This document shows, in pieces, positions 54,892 to 64,000 of a DNA stretch of 64,000 nucleotides. The position numbers and the translations under genes were made by a program. The stretch is from Streptomyces sp. NA02950. GTDB taxonomy: Bacteria > Actinomycetota > Actinomycetes > Streptomycetales > Streptomycetaceae. Every line of letters starts with the position of its first letter. Position 1 is the first letter of the stretch. Below the pieces are notes generated by a model. That model saw nothing but the letters and a program-made list of their open reading frames with translations, was not told the origin of the DNA and did not search any database. The stretch covers positions 4,337,001 through 4,401,000 of the forward strand of contig NZ_CP054916.1 of assembly GCF_013364155.1 (NCBI RefSeq), given 5' to 3'.

Positions 54892-55272
54892 TCAGTCCTC
54901 GGCCTCTTGCGCCTGCCGCACCCGCGCATAGGTCTCGGCCGTCCCCCCGCCGAAGTCGTACACCACGACCTGCTCGTCGCCGACCACCCACGCGTCGTGC
55001 CCGGGCGGGCAGACGAAGACGTCCCCCGGGCCCACCTCGGTCTCCGCGCCGTCCGCCATCCGCAGCCGCATCCGCCCCCTGGCCACGAACCCCGTGTGGT
55101 GGACCTCGCACAGATACGTACCGGCGATCGGCCGCACCGACTCCTTCCAGCGCCAGCCCGGCTCGAAGACACCGACGGCGAAATCCAGCCCCGTCAGATG
55201 CACGGTGTCGAGGTGGCCCCCGGGAAAGTCACGCCGCTCATCCGGCTTGTCGATCGTCTTGACTTCCACCAT
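54892..55272 (-). CDS. Cupin-domain protein
   Basis: A 126-residue single-domain cupin. ATG 55272 is preceded by AGGAGGTACCGCC. The core is VHLTGLDFAVGVFEPGWRW, then motif-1-like TYLCEVHHTGFVARGRMRLR with His residues, and motif 2 GPGDVFVCPPGHDAWVVGDE with PPGHD. It has metal-ligand candidates, but no substrate can be given. It is followed downstream by the MFS remnant. Confidence 0.85.
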   Translation of the reverse strand: MVEVKTIDKPDERRDFPGGHLDTVHLTGLDFAVGVFEPGWRWKESVRPIAGTYLCEVHHTGFVARGRMRLRMADGAETEVGPGDVFVCPPGHDAWVVGDEQVVVYDFGGGTAETYARVRQAQEAED

Positions 55273-55359
55273 GGCGGTACCTCCTGCCGTACCTCCATGG
55301 TGCCCCTCCCACCGCCGCACCGTCGCGCGCACCGGGACGGCTCCGGGCGGAGACGGGCG

Positions 55360-55908
55360 CTAGTCCGGCTGCCCGGGTGAGGAGCGCCAGTGGAGGGTCC
55401 AGTGGCCGGAGTGGCCGGGCGGGAGGGCCACGTCGCCGCGGACGGCCGAGTAGTACGCCTCGCGCGCGATGCGCTGGCGGGCGAGCAGCGCGGACCAGGT
55501 CTGCCGGGTGGGGTCCGGCTCCCGCAGGAACTGCTCCATCTCAATGACCGCGACCACCCAGGCGCGCGCCCGCTCCACCACCTCGGGGGTGCCCAGCATC
55601 AGCAGCGCCTCCCCCACCGGATCCCGCGCGTCGGTGGCCTCGGCCAGGTCGGCTGCCGCCTCCTCGGGGGACAGCGGATGCGGATGGGGATCGACGCCCA
55701 GGTGGGAGGCGATCCGGTAGGCCAGGGTGACACTGCGCTTCAGTGCCGTGGCGTAGTCGGCGTAGACCGCCAGTCGGCGTTCCTCCCAGCGGACTCGCTG
55801 TTCACGGCGGAAGCGGGCCTGATCGCCTTTGGTGATCGCCAGATAGGAGCCGAGGGCGCCGATGATCACGCCCAGCAGCGCGGGCAGTTGCTGTATGAAC
55901 CCGGACAT
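55360..55908 (-). CDS. Conserved hypothetical protein with N-terminal membrane anchor
   Basis: A 182-residue protein: MSGFIQQLPALLGVIIGALG is a single N-terminal span, followed by a basic helical stretch (KGDQARFRREQRVRWEERRL) and a helical domain (YADYATALKRSVTLAYRIAS, EALLMLGTPEVVERARAWVV, ARQRIAREAYYSAVRGDVAL). The pattern matches small Streptomyces membrane-anchored proteins of unknown function. ATG 55908. No operon partner is clear. Confidence 0.7.
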   Translation of the reverse strand: MSGFIQQLPALLGVIIGALGSYLAITKGDQARFRREQRVRWEERRLAVYADYATALKRSVTLAYRIASHLGVDPHPHPLSPEEAAADLAEATDARDPVGEALLMLGTPEVVERARAWVVAVIEMEQFLREPDPTRQTWSALLARQRIAREAYYSAVRGDVALPPGHSGHWTLHWRSSPGQPD

Positions 55909-56079
55909 GGCGGCACCGTATAGCGACGCGGTCACCACAGCGGTGGGCGCCGAACGGCCCAGGAGGGGGAACCCCGCCCAGTGCGGATGACCTCTGTGGT
56001 CCCCCTGGCCACTTGCGAGATGACCAGAACACCGTCCGCCGCATGGGCGTCGCCCGCATCGCCCGCCGGGCACGCGAAA

Positions 56080-56110
56080 GGCCCGGCGACCTGTGGAAGG
56101 TCACCGGGCC
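56080..56110 (-). terminator. Terminator downstream of hspR
   Basis: A 13-bp stem with one mismatch (56080-56092 with 56098-56110), loop of 5. It begins 21 nt past the hspR stop and is followed by TTTCG on the minus strand, ending the dnaK operon. Confidence 0.8.
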
Positions 56111-56130
56111 GGTCCATCAACCGCGGGAGG

Positions 56131-56610
56131 CTACTCCGAGCGCTTGGGCCGCCAGACGACCAGGGCGCTGGTCTGCTGGACGTCCTGGTAGCGGACCAGG
56201 TCGCGCCGGTAGGAGGCGTGGACCTGGGCCTCGCGCTGCTGCATGGCCGCCGCGGCGCCCTCGACCGCGGACTGGAGTTCGGCCACCCGGGCCTGGAGGG
56301 CCGCGACCTGGTTCTCCAGTTCGATGATGCGCTTGATCCCGGCGAGATTGATGCCCTCGTCCTGGGACAGTTGCTGGACCTGACGGAGCAGCTGGATGTC
56401 ACGCGCCGAATACCGCCGGCCGCGGCCGGCGGTGCGGTCGGGGGAGACCAGGCCGAGGCGGTCGTACTGACGAAGGGTCTGCGGATGCAGGCCGGAGAGC
56501 TGAGCGGCGACCGAGATGACGTACACCGGCGACTCGTCGGTCAGCTCATAGGGATTGCGGCTCCGGCCCGCTCCCCTGCCTCCGATTCCCCCTCGGCCGT
56601 GCGCCTCCAT
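56131..56610 (-). CDS. hspR: Heat-shock repressor HspR
   Basis: A MerR-type repressor, 159 residues from ATG 56610, following GGGAGCG. It has NPYELTDESPVYVISVAAQL, the winged helix LSGLHPQTLRQYDRLGLVSP, the wing GRGRRYSARDIQLLRQVQQL and a dimerisation coiled coil (IIELENQVAALQARVAELQ). HspR represses its own operon and clpB by binding HAIR sites, with DnaK as corepressor; both HAIR sets are visible here. It starts 5 bp after the dnaJ stop, so it is the last gene of dnaK-grpE-dnaJ-hspR. Confidence 0.95.
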   Translation of the reverse strand: MEAHGRGGIGGRGAGRSRNPYELTDESPVYVISVAAQLSGLHPQTLRQYDRLGLVSPDRTAGRGRRYSARDIQLLRQVQQLSQDEGINLAGIKRIIELENQVAALQARVAELQSAVEGAAAAMQQREAQVHASYRRDLVRYQDVQQTSALVVWRPKRSE

Positions 56611-56614
56611 TGCG

Positions 56615-57781
56615 TCACGCTCCCTTCGCGGCCTTGAACAGCTCCGCCCGCGGATCCTCACCCGCGGTCGCCTCGCGATACGACTCCAGCGCCTCGCGCG
56701 CCGAGTCGCTGAGGTCCTTCGGCACCGTGACCTCGACGGTGACCAGCAGATCGCCCCGGGTGCCGTCCTTGCGGACCGCGCCCTTGCCGCGGGCGCGCAT
56801 CGTCCGGCCGTTGGGCGTGCCGGCCGGCAGCTTCAGGGTGACCGGGGGGCCGCCCAGCGTCGGCACCTTGATCTCACCGCCGAGCGCCGCCTCCGGAAGG
56901 GAGACGGGCACCGTGACGGTCAGGTTGTCGCCCTTGCGGCCGAAGACCGGATGCGGGTCCACATGGACGATGACGTAGAGGTCACCGGCCGGACCGCCGG
57001 TCTCGCCCGGGGCGCCCTTGCCACGCAGCCGGATCCGCTGGCCGTCGCTGACGCCCGCGGGGATCCGGACCTGCATGGTGCGGGCGGAACGGGCCCGTCC
57101 GCTGCCCTTGCAGGTGTCGCACGGGTTCTGCGCGATCAGCCCGCGCCCCCGGCACTCCACACACGGGTCGGTGAGCGAGAAACCGCCCCCGCCACCGCGG
57201 CTGACCTGTCCGGTGCCGACGCAGGTCGGGCAGACCCTGGGGGTGCCGTTCCGGTCGCCGGTGCCGGAACACGCCTTGCACGGGGCCTGACTGGACATCC
57301 GCAAGGGGACCGTGGCCCCCTCCACCGCCTCGGTGAAGCTCAGCGTCACCTCGGACTCGATGTCCTGACCACGCCTCGGCTGGGTGCGGGAGGTGCCGCC
57401 GCGGTTGAAGAGGCCGCCGAAGACGTCCCCCAGTCCACCGCCGAAACCGCCCGCGCCACCGCCGCCGCCGAAGAGGTCGCCCAGGTCGAAGTTGAAACTG
57501 CCGGTGCCGCCCGGGCCGCCGGGACCGGGGCGGAAGCCGCCGTTCCCGAACAGCGAGCGGGCCTCGTCGTACTCCTTGCGCCGCTTGGGGTCGCCGAGGA
57601 TGTCATTGGCCTCGGAGATCTCCTTGAAGCGCTCCTCCGCCTTGGCGTCGCCCTTGTTGGCGTCCGGATGGAACTCGCGCGCGAGCTTCCGGTACGCCTT
57701 CTTGATCTCCGCCTCGGTCGCGTCCTTGGGGACGCCGAGAACCTTGTAGTAGTCCTTCTCGACGAAGTCCTTGGTGCTCAT
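56615..57781 (-). CDS. dnaJ: Chaperone DnaJ
   Basis: A 388-residue J protein: J domain with KDYYKVLGVPKDATEAEIKK and the HPD tripeptide (REFHPDANKGD), a Gly/Phe-rich region (about 75-140, GGAGGFGGGLGDVFGGLFNR), four CXXCXGXG zinc repeats (CKACSGTG, CPTCVGTG, CVECRGRG, CDTCKGSG) and the C-terminal substrate-binding domain. It is the class I (zinc-bearing) DnaJ1 type. It is separated from grpE by 54 bp and overlaps nothing; it belongs to the dnaK operon. Confidence 0.97.
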   Translation of the reverse strand: MSTKDFVEKDYYKVLGVPKDATEAEIKKAYRKLAREFHPDANKGDAKAEERFKEISEANDILGDPKRRKEYDEARSLFGNGGFRPGPGGPGGTGSFNFDLGDLFGGGGGAGGFGGGLGDVFGGLFNRGGTSRTQPRRGQDIESEVTLSFTEAVEGATVPLRMSSQAPCKACSGTGDRNGTPRVCPTCVGTGQVSRGGGGGFSLTDPCVECRGRGLIAQNPCDTCKGSGRARSARTMQVRIPAGVSDGQRIRLRGKGAPGETGGPAGDLYVIVHVDPHPVFGRKGDNLTVTVPVSLPEAALGGEIKVPTLGGPPVTLKLPAGTPNGRTMRARGKGAVRKDGTRGDLLVTVEVTVPKDLSDSAREALESYREATAGEDPRAELFKAAKGA

Positions 57782-57835
57782 CCCCGACGTCCCTCCTCTC
57801 TCATCGGTCCCGCCGTATCCGCCGTCACCGTCGCG

Positions 57836-60375
<2,540 letters not shown>

Positions 60376-60394
60376 CTACCGCTTCGAGTACAGC

Positions 60395-60415
60395 ATTGAG
60401 TGCAACAGACTCAAG
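60395..60415. promoter_or_regulatory. HAIR element 1 upstream of dnaK
   Basis: ATTGAGT-N7-ACTCAAG matches the HspR consensus at 13 of 14 arm positions. It lies 35-55 nt upstream of the dnaK ATG, in the promoter or leader, in the right place for HspR repression. Confidence 0.88.
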
Positions 60416-60446
60416 CGTGCATGATCGACCGCACCCTGTCAACAGA

Positions 60447-60467
60447 CCTGAGTCGGCACGACTCAAC
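60447..60467. promoter_or_regulatory. HAIR element 2 upstream of dnaK
   Basis: CCTGAGT-N7-ACTCAAC matches the HspR consensus at 12 of 14 positions, centred 52 bp beyond HAIR 1. The 52-bp spacing (five helical turns) would let two HspR dimers bind the same DNA face. Confidence 0.75.
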
Positions 60468-60619
60468 TTTTATATGACCCTTATGACCAAGGGGGCGACC
60501 CCACGCGAACACGCCCCCGAACAAGGCGAGGAGAGGGGACCCTGAGCGACACAGATCACCGGCCGGTCGGCTACATGGGGGAGCTCCCCGGCGGGTAATG
60601 TCGGTCAAGACGAATTAAG

Positions 60620-60633
60620 TTACTGCTTAGTAA
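60620..60633. promoter_or_regulatory. TTACT-N4-AGTAA palindrome upstream of the Fe-S oxidoreductase
   Basis: A perfect 5+4+5 palindrome, 33-46 nt upstream of the ATG of the EtfD-like gene and inside an AT-rich patch where its promoter should be. Its shape suits a TetR-type repressor of fatty-acid metabolism, but this is inference. Confidence 0.45.
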
Positions 60634-60665
60634 TCATCGCTCTCGCAGGTTCGAGGAGCCCCACC

Positions 60666-62930
60666 ATGCAACTCGCCGCGATCATCGTGTCGCTGGTCCT
60701 CATTGCGGTCGGCGTTGCCCTGCTAGGCCGCGCCGTCGTGCAGTTCGTACGCTTCTTCATGCTCGGCGCGCCGGTCCCGGCAGGTCTGCGGACCGACAAC
60801 CCCTGGCAGCGCACCGTCACGCTGGTCCGGGAGTTCGTCGGGCATACCCGGATGAACAAGTGGGGCATCGTCGGCGTCGCCCACTGGTTCGTCGCGGTCG
60901 GCTTCCTCACCCTGCTCCTCACCATCGCCAACGCCTTCGGCCAGCTCTTCCAGGCCGACTGGATGCTTCCGCTCATCGGCGACTGGCTGCCATGGGAGCT
61001 GCTGGTCGAGGTGATGGGGACGGGGACCGCCCTGGGCATCCTCGTCCTCATCGTGATCCGCCAGCTGAACCTGCCGTCCCGGGCGGGCCGCAAGTCCCGT
61101 TTCGCGGGCTCGACCGCCTGGCAGGCGTACTTCGTCGAGTACGTCATCCTCATCGTCGGTGTCTGCATCATGACGCTGCGCGGCCTCGAGGGCGCCCTGC
61201 ACCACGTCGAGGGCTACGAGGCGTCGTACCTGTTCTCGTACCCGCTGGTCGTGGCCTTCAAGGGGCTGAGCCTGACCACGCTGCAGAACCTCACCTACTT
61301 CGTCGCGATGGTCAAGATCGCCACGTCGTTCATCTGGATGATCACTGTCTCGCTGAACATCGACATGAGCATCGCCTGGCACCGCTTCCTCGCCTTCCCC
61401 AACATCTGGTTCAAGCGGAAGGCGGACGGCGAGGTCGCCCTCGGCGCGCTGCTGCCGATGACCAGCGAGGGCAAGCCGATCGACTTCGAGGACCCGGGCG
61501 AGGACGACCAGTTCGGCGTCTCCCAGATCGAGCACTTCTCCTGGAAGGGCATCCTCGACTTCTCCACCTGCACCGAGTGCGGCCGCTGCCAGTCGCAGTG
61601 CCCGGCCTGGAACACCGGGAAGCCGCTCTCCCCCAAGCTGCTGATCATGGCGCTGCGGGACCACTCGCACGCCAAGGCCCCGTATCTGCTCGCGGGCGGC
61701 GGCAAGACCATGGAGGGCGAGGAGAAGGCCACCGAGGAGCAGCTGAAGGACGTACCCGCGGCCGCCCTCGCGGAGGCCGAGCGCCCGCTGATCGGGACGC
61801 TGGAGGAGAACGGCGTCATCGACCCCGATGTGCTGTGGTCCTGCACCACCTGCGGTGCCTGCGTCGAGCAGTGCCCGGTGGACATCGAGCACGTCGACCA
61901 CATCGTGGACATGCGCCGCTACCAGGTGATGATCGAGTCCAGCTTCCCCAGCGAGGCGGGCACGATGCTCAAGAACCTGGAGAAGAAGGGCAACCCCTGG
62001 GGTCTGGCCAAGAAGCAGCGCCTGGCGTGGACCAAGGAAGTCGACTTCGAGGTGCCGGTGGTCGGCACGGACGTGGAGGACCTCACCGAGGTCGAGTACC
62101 TCTACTGGGTCGGCTGCGCCGGTGCCCTGGAGGACCGGGCCAAGAAGACCACCAAGGCCTTCGCGGAGCTGCTGCACATCGCGGGGGTCAAGTTCGCGAT
62201 CATGGGCGGCGACGAGGCGTGCACCGGTGACTCGGCCCGCCGCCTCGGCAACGAGTTCCTCTTCCAGCAGCTCGGCCAGCAGAACGTCGAGATGCTGAAC
62301 ATGGCCTTCGGCGAGGATGCCGACGAAGGCGTCGTCGTCGAGAAGTCCAAGAAGAAGATCGTGGCGACCTGCCCGCACTGCTTCAACACCATCGCGAACG
62401 AATACCCGCAGCTGGGCGGCGAGTTCGAGGTCATCCACCACACCCAGCTGCTCCAGCACCTCATCGACGAGGGCAAGCTGACCCCGGTCACCCCGGTCGA
62501 GGGTCTGATCACCTACCACGACCCCTGCTACCTGGGCCGCCACAACAAGGTCTACACCCCGCCGCGCGAGATCATCGCCAAGGTGCCGGGGCTCCGCAAC
62601 GAGGAGATGCACCGCCACAAGGAGCGCGGCTTCTGCTGTGGCGCGGGCGGCGCCCGGATGTGGATGGAGGAGCGGATCGGCAAGCGCATCAACAACGAAC
62701 GGGTGGACGAGGCGCTGTCGCTCAACCCCGACATCGTCTCCACCGCCTGCCCGTTCTGCCTGGTGATGCTGACGGACTCGGTCAACGGCAAGAAGAACGA
62801 GGGCAAGGCCAACGAGGCGCTCCAGGTCGTGGACGTGGCGCAGCTGCTCCTCGACTCGGTGAAGACGCCCGCCGACCCCGAGGGTGACGGCGAGACGGCC
62901 GAGGAGCCGGAGTCCGAGCCGGTCAAGTAG
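60666..62930 (+). CDS. Membrane (Fe-S)-binding oxidoreductase, EtfD-like
   Basis: A 754-residue protein. The N-terminal third holds about five to six membrane spans, resembling a cytochrome b/nitrate-reductase gamma-like module (AAIIVSLVLIAVGVALLGRA, VAHWFVAVGFLTLLLTIANA, AYFVEYVILIVGVCIMTLRG). Then come two 4Fe-4S motifs (CTECGRCQSQCP and CTTCGACVEQCP, around residues 302 and 397) and two CCG-type cysteine-rich domains of heterodisulfide-reductase type (HDPCYLGRHN with CCGAGG, and CPHCFNTIANEYP). This is the layout of mycobacterial EtfD (Rv0338c), which passes electrons from electron-transfer flavoprotein during fatty-acid oxidation to menaquinone. ATG 60666 follows GAGGAGCCCCACC. Role by homology is inference. 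Confidence 0.88.
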   Translation: MQLAAIIVSLVLIAVGVALLGRAVVQFVRFFMLGAPVPAGLRTDNPWQRTVTLVREFVGHTRMNKWGIVGVAHWFVAVGFLTLLLTIANAFGQLFQADWMLPLIGDWLPWELLVEVMGTGTALGILVLIVIRQLNLPSRAGRKSRFAGSTAWQAYFVEYVILIVGVCIMTLRGLEGALHHVEGYEASYLFSYPLVVAFKGLSLTTLQNLTYFVAMVKIATSFIWMITVSLNIDMSIAWHRFLAFPNIWFKRKADGEVALGALLPMTSEGKPIDFEDPGEDDQFGVSQIEHFSWKGILDFSTCTECGRCQSQCPAWNTGKPLSPKLLIMALRDHSHAKAPYLLAGGGKTMEGEEKATEEQLKDVPAAALAEAERPLIGTLEENGVIDPDVLWSCTTCGACVEQCPVDIEHVDHIVDMRRYQVMIESSFPSEAGTMLKNLEKKGNPWGLAKKQRLAWTKEVDFEVPVVGTDVEDLTEVEYLYWVGCAGALEDRAKKTTKAFAELLHIAGVKFAIMGGDEACTGDSARRLGNEFLFQQLGQQNVEMLNMAFGEDADEGVVVEKSKKKIVATCPHCFNTIANEYPQLGGEFEVIHHTQLLQHLIDEGKLTPVTPVEGLITYHDPCYLGRHNKVYTPPREIIAKVPGLRNEEMHRHKERGFCCGAGGARMWMEERIGKRINNERVDEALSLNPDIVSTACPFCLVMLTDSVNGKKNEGKANEALQVVDVAQLLLDSVKTPADPEGDGETAEEPESEPVK

Positions 62931-62955
62931 GACCCGGAGCACGGAGCACATGGGT

Positions 62956-62992
62956 ACGGGGTCCGTCCGCGCGATGCGCGGACGGACCCCGT
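62956..62992 (+). terminator. Terminator downstream of the EtfD-like gene
   Basis: A perfect 17-bp stem (62956-62972 with 62976-62992) with a GAT triloop, 26 bp past the stop codon. It is the hairpin between the EtfD-like gene and the convergent phosphatase gene. Confidence 0.88.
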
Positions 62993-63000
62993 CGCCGTTC

Positions 63001-63103
63001 GGGCCGTCAGAACCGCTCGTCCGTCAGGACCGCCGGACCGTCAGGACCGCCGGGCCGTCAGGACCGCTCGTCCGTCAGAACCGCCGGGCCGTCAGGACCG
63101 CTT
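63001..63103. repeat. Six tandem copies of a roughly 17-bp CCGTCAGGACCGC repeat
   Basis: Six imperfect copies, each containing CCGTCAG(G/A)ACCGC, joined by short alternating spacers (CTCGT, CGG, CGG and similar). It lies just after the EtfD terminator and its last copy contains the stop codon (63092-63094) of the minus-strand phosphatase gene. Confidence 0.85.
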
Positions 63104-64000
63104 GCCGTTCTTCTGCTGGGGCAGCGCCAGCTCGGCCCAGATGACCTTGCCGTCCGTGGTGTACCGGGTGCCCCAGCGGTCCGCGAACTGCGAGACCAGG
63201 AACAGCCCGCGGCCGCCCTCGTCCGTCGTCGCCGCGTACCGCAGATGCGGTGAGGTGCTGCTGGTGTCCGAGACCTCGCAGATCAGACTGCGGTCGCACA
63301 GCAGCCGCACCCGGATCGGGCCGGTGGCGTAGCGGATCGCGTTGGTGATCAGCTCGCTGAGGATCAGCTCGGTGGTGAACGCGACGTCCCCCAGCTCCCA
63401 TTCGGCCAGCTTGCGGGCCACCGCCGCCCGCACCTCGGCGACATGCGCCGGATCGGAGGGCACCTCGCAGTTCGCGATCCGGCCCTGCTCCAGCACCCGG
63501 GTACGCGCCACGATCAGCGCGATGTCATCGCTCGGGCGGTCGGGCAGCAGCGCGTCCAGCACCGCCGTACAGGACTCCTCCGGGGTCCGGCCGGGATGGG
63601 AGAGCGCGTCGCGCAGCAGCTCCAGGCCGATGTCGATGTCCCGGTCACGCTTCTCGATCAACCCGTCCGTGTAGAGCACCAGATGACTGCCCTCGGGCAG
63701 CTCCAGCTCGGCGGTCTCGAACGGCAGCCCGCCCAGGCCCAGCGGTGGACCGGCGGGCAGATCGGGGAACTCCACCGAACCGTCCGGGCACACCACGGCG
63801 GGCGGTGGATGGCCCGCACGCGCCATCGTGCAGCGCCGCGTCACCGGATCGTAGATCGCGTACAGACAGGTGGCACCGGTGATCACCTCGGTCCCGCCGT
63901 CGGTGCCCTCGGCGCCCGCGCCGCGCTCGTCCTGGTCGATCCGGGCGATCAGATCGTCGAGATGGGACAGGATCTCGTCCGGCGGCAGATCCAGCGTGGA
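63092..64000 (-). CDS. SpoIIE-type PP2C phosphatase with C-terminal anti-sigma-like ATPase (5' end beyond window)
   Basis: The visible 303 residues are the C-terminal part. First comes the second half of a SpoIIE/PP2C phosphatase domain (AGHPPPAVV, LVLYTDGLIEKRDRDIDIG, DALLPDRPSDDIALIVART with conserved metal-ligand Asp), then a HATPase_c_2 domain (ELILSELITNAIRYATGPIR, HLRYAATTDEGGRGLFLVSQFADRWG). Such proteins combine phosphatase and kinase-like activity in partner-switching control of sigma factors. The start lies past 64000, so sensor domains are not visible. It converges with the EtfD-like gene. Confidence 0.9.
   Translation of the reverse strand, partial: STLDLPPDEILSHLDDLIARIDQDERGAGAEGTDGGTEVITGATCLYAIYDPVTRRCTMARAGHPPPAVVCPDGSVEFPDLPAGPPLGLGGLPFETAELELPEGSHLVLYTDGLIEKRDRDIDIGLELLRDALSHPGRTPEESCTAVLDALLPDRPSDDIALIVARTRVLEQGRIANCEVPSDPAHVAEVRAAVARKLAEWELGDVAFTTELILSELITNAIRYATGPIRVRLLCDRSLICEVSDTSSTSPHLRYAATTDEGGRGLFLVSQFADRWGTRYTTDGKVIWAELALPQQKNGKRS

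Noticed and set aside
60723..62951. A 742-residue minus-strand ORF opposite the EtfD-like gene
   Set aside because: It is low-complexity (Leu, Val, Arg, His, Asp), has no motifs, and mirrors a plus-strand gene with complete Fe-S motifs.
63001..63103. CRISPR-like array
   Set aside because: Units are about 17 bp with spacers of only 3-5 bp and no cas genes; it is a simple tandem repeat.

Overview
The window is chromosomal DNA of a high-GC actinomycete, almost certainly a Streptomyces. The support is a codon third position dominated by G and C, frequent GTG starts with GTGA or ATGA overlaps, PurS/PurQ/PurL, an Lsr2 paralogue, a WhiJ-like HTH/DUF397/ATPase cluster with a TTA codon, the dnaK-grpE-dnaJ-hspR operon with HAIR operators, and a parS site. 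It looks like the conserved core of the chromosome, not far from oriC. No insertion sequence, prophage or CRISPR array is visible.

Layout. 1-12.8 kb is a purine-biosynthesis block on the minus strand: a cut sterol-carrier-like gene, purL-purQ-purS, divergent lsr2, three tRNA-Gly genes (the first clearly abnormal) with a chimeric pseudogene and a 28-residue membrane ORF between the last two, purC, a dimethylformamidase-like gene, a membrane protein resembling an inactivated M48 peptidase, and purD. 12.8-27.4 kb is the most accessory part: a RelE/Phd-type toxin-antitoxin pair, the WhiJ-like cluster, a solo SLATT-type membrane protein, a glycosyltransferase/ECF sigma/membrane-protein operon, a GntR regulator beside a class III aminotransferase, a DJ-1/PfpI-MarR operon with a four-half-site operator, and a wrecked Ser/Thr kinase next to its intact DUF4328 paralogue. 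27.4-43.6 kb holds purA, a diacylglycerol-kinase-like gene, a GbsR/MarR repressor facing a two-gene ABC exporter, a cytochrome P450 beside a NarL/DesK-type two-component system, a complete tryptophan-to-anthranilate operon (dioxygenase, kynureninase, formamidase), an MFS drug exporter and class II fructose-bisphosphate aldolase. 43.7-54 kb holds a parS site, pyrE, an aldose epimerase, a tethered SRPBCC protein, a membrane aminopropyltransferase-like protein, several conserved unknowns and clpB. 54-64 kb holds small enzymes, the complete dnaK operon, a membrane Fe-S oxidoreductase of the EtfD type, and a SpoIIE-type phosphatase cut by the window edge.

Working together. purL/Q/S, purC, purD and purA make IMP and AMP, and pyrE feeds UMP. 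dnaK-grpE-dnaJ and clpB form one disaggregation machine, and both carry HspR (HAIR) operators, so the repressor gene at the end of the dnaK operon should control both. The three kynurenine genes overlap and form one pathway operon.

From memory of S. coelicolor gene order, the purD side and the purA side of this window are far apart there, on opposite sides of oriC. Their adjacency here would fit an origin-centred inversion with a breakpoint in the accessory 12.8-24.5 kb stretch. The observations I rate highest are the abnormal tRNA-Gly(UCC), a candidate non-proteinogenic tRNA for the cell-wall glycine bridge; the parS site; a pair of inverted DnaA-box matches beside a 10-bp repeat array; the Gly/Cys-tailed small membrane protein; and the solo SLATT protein.
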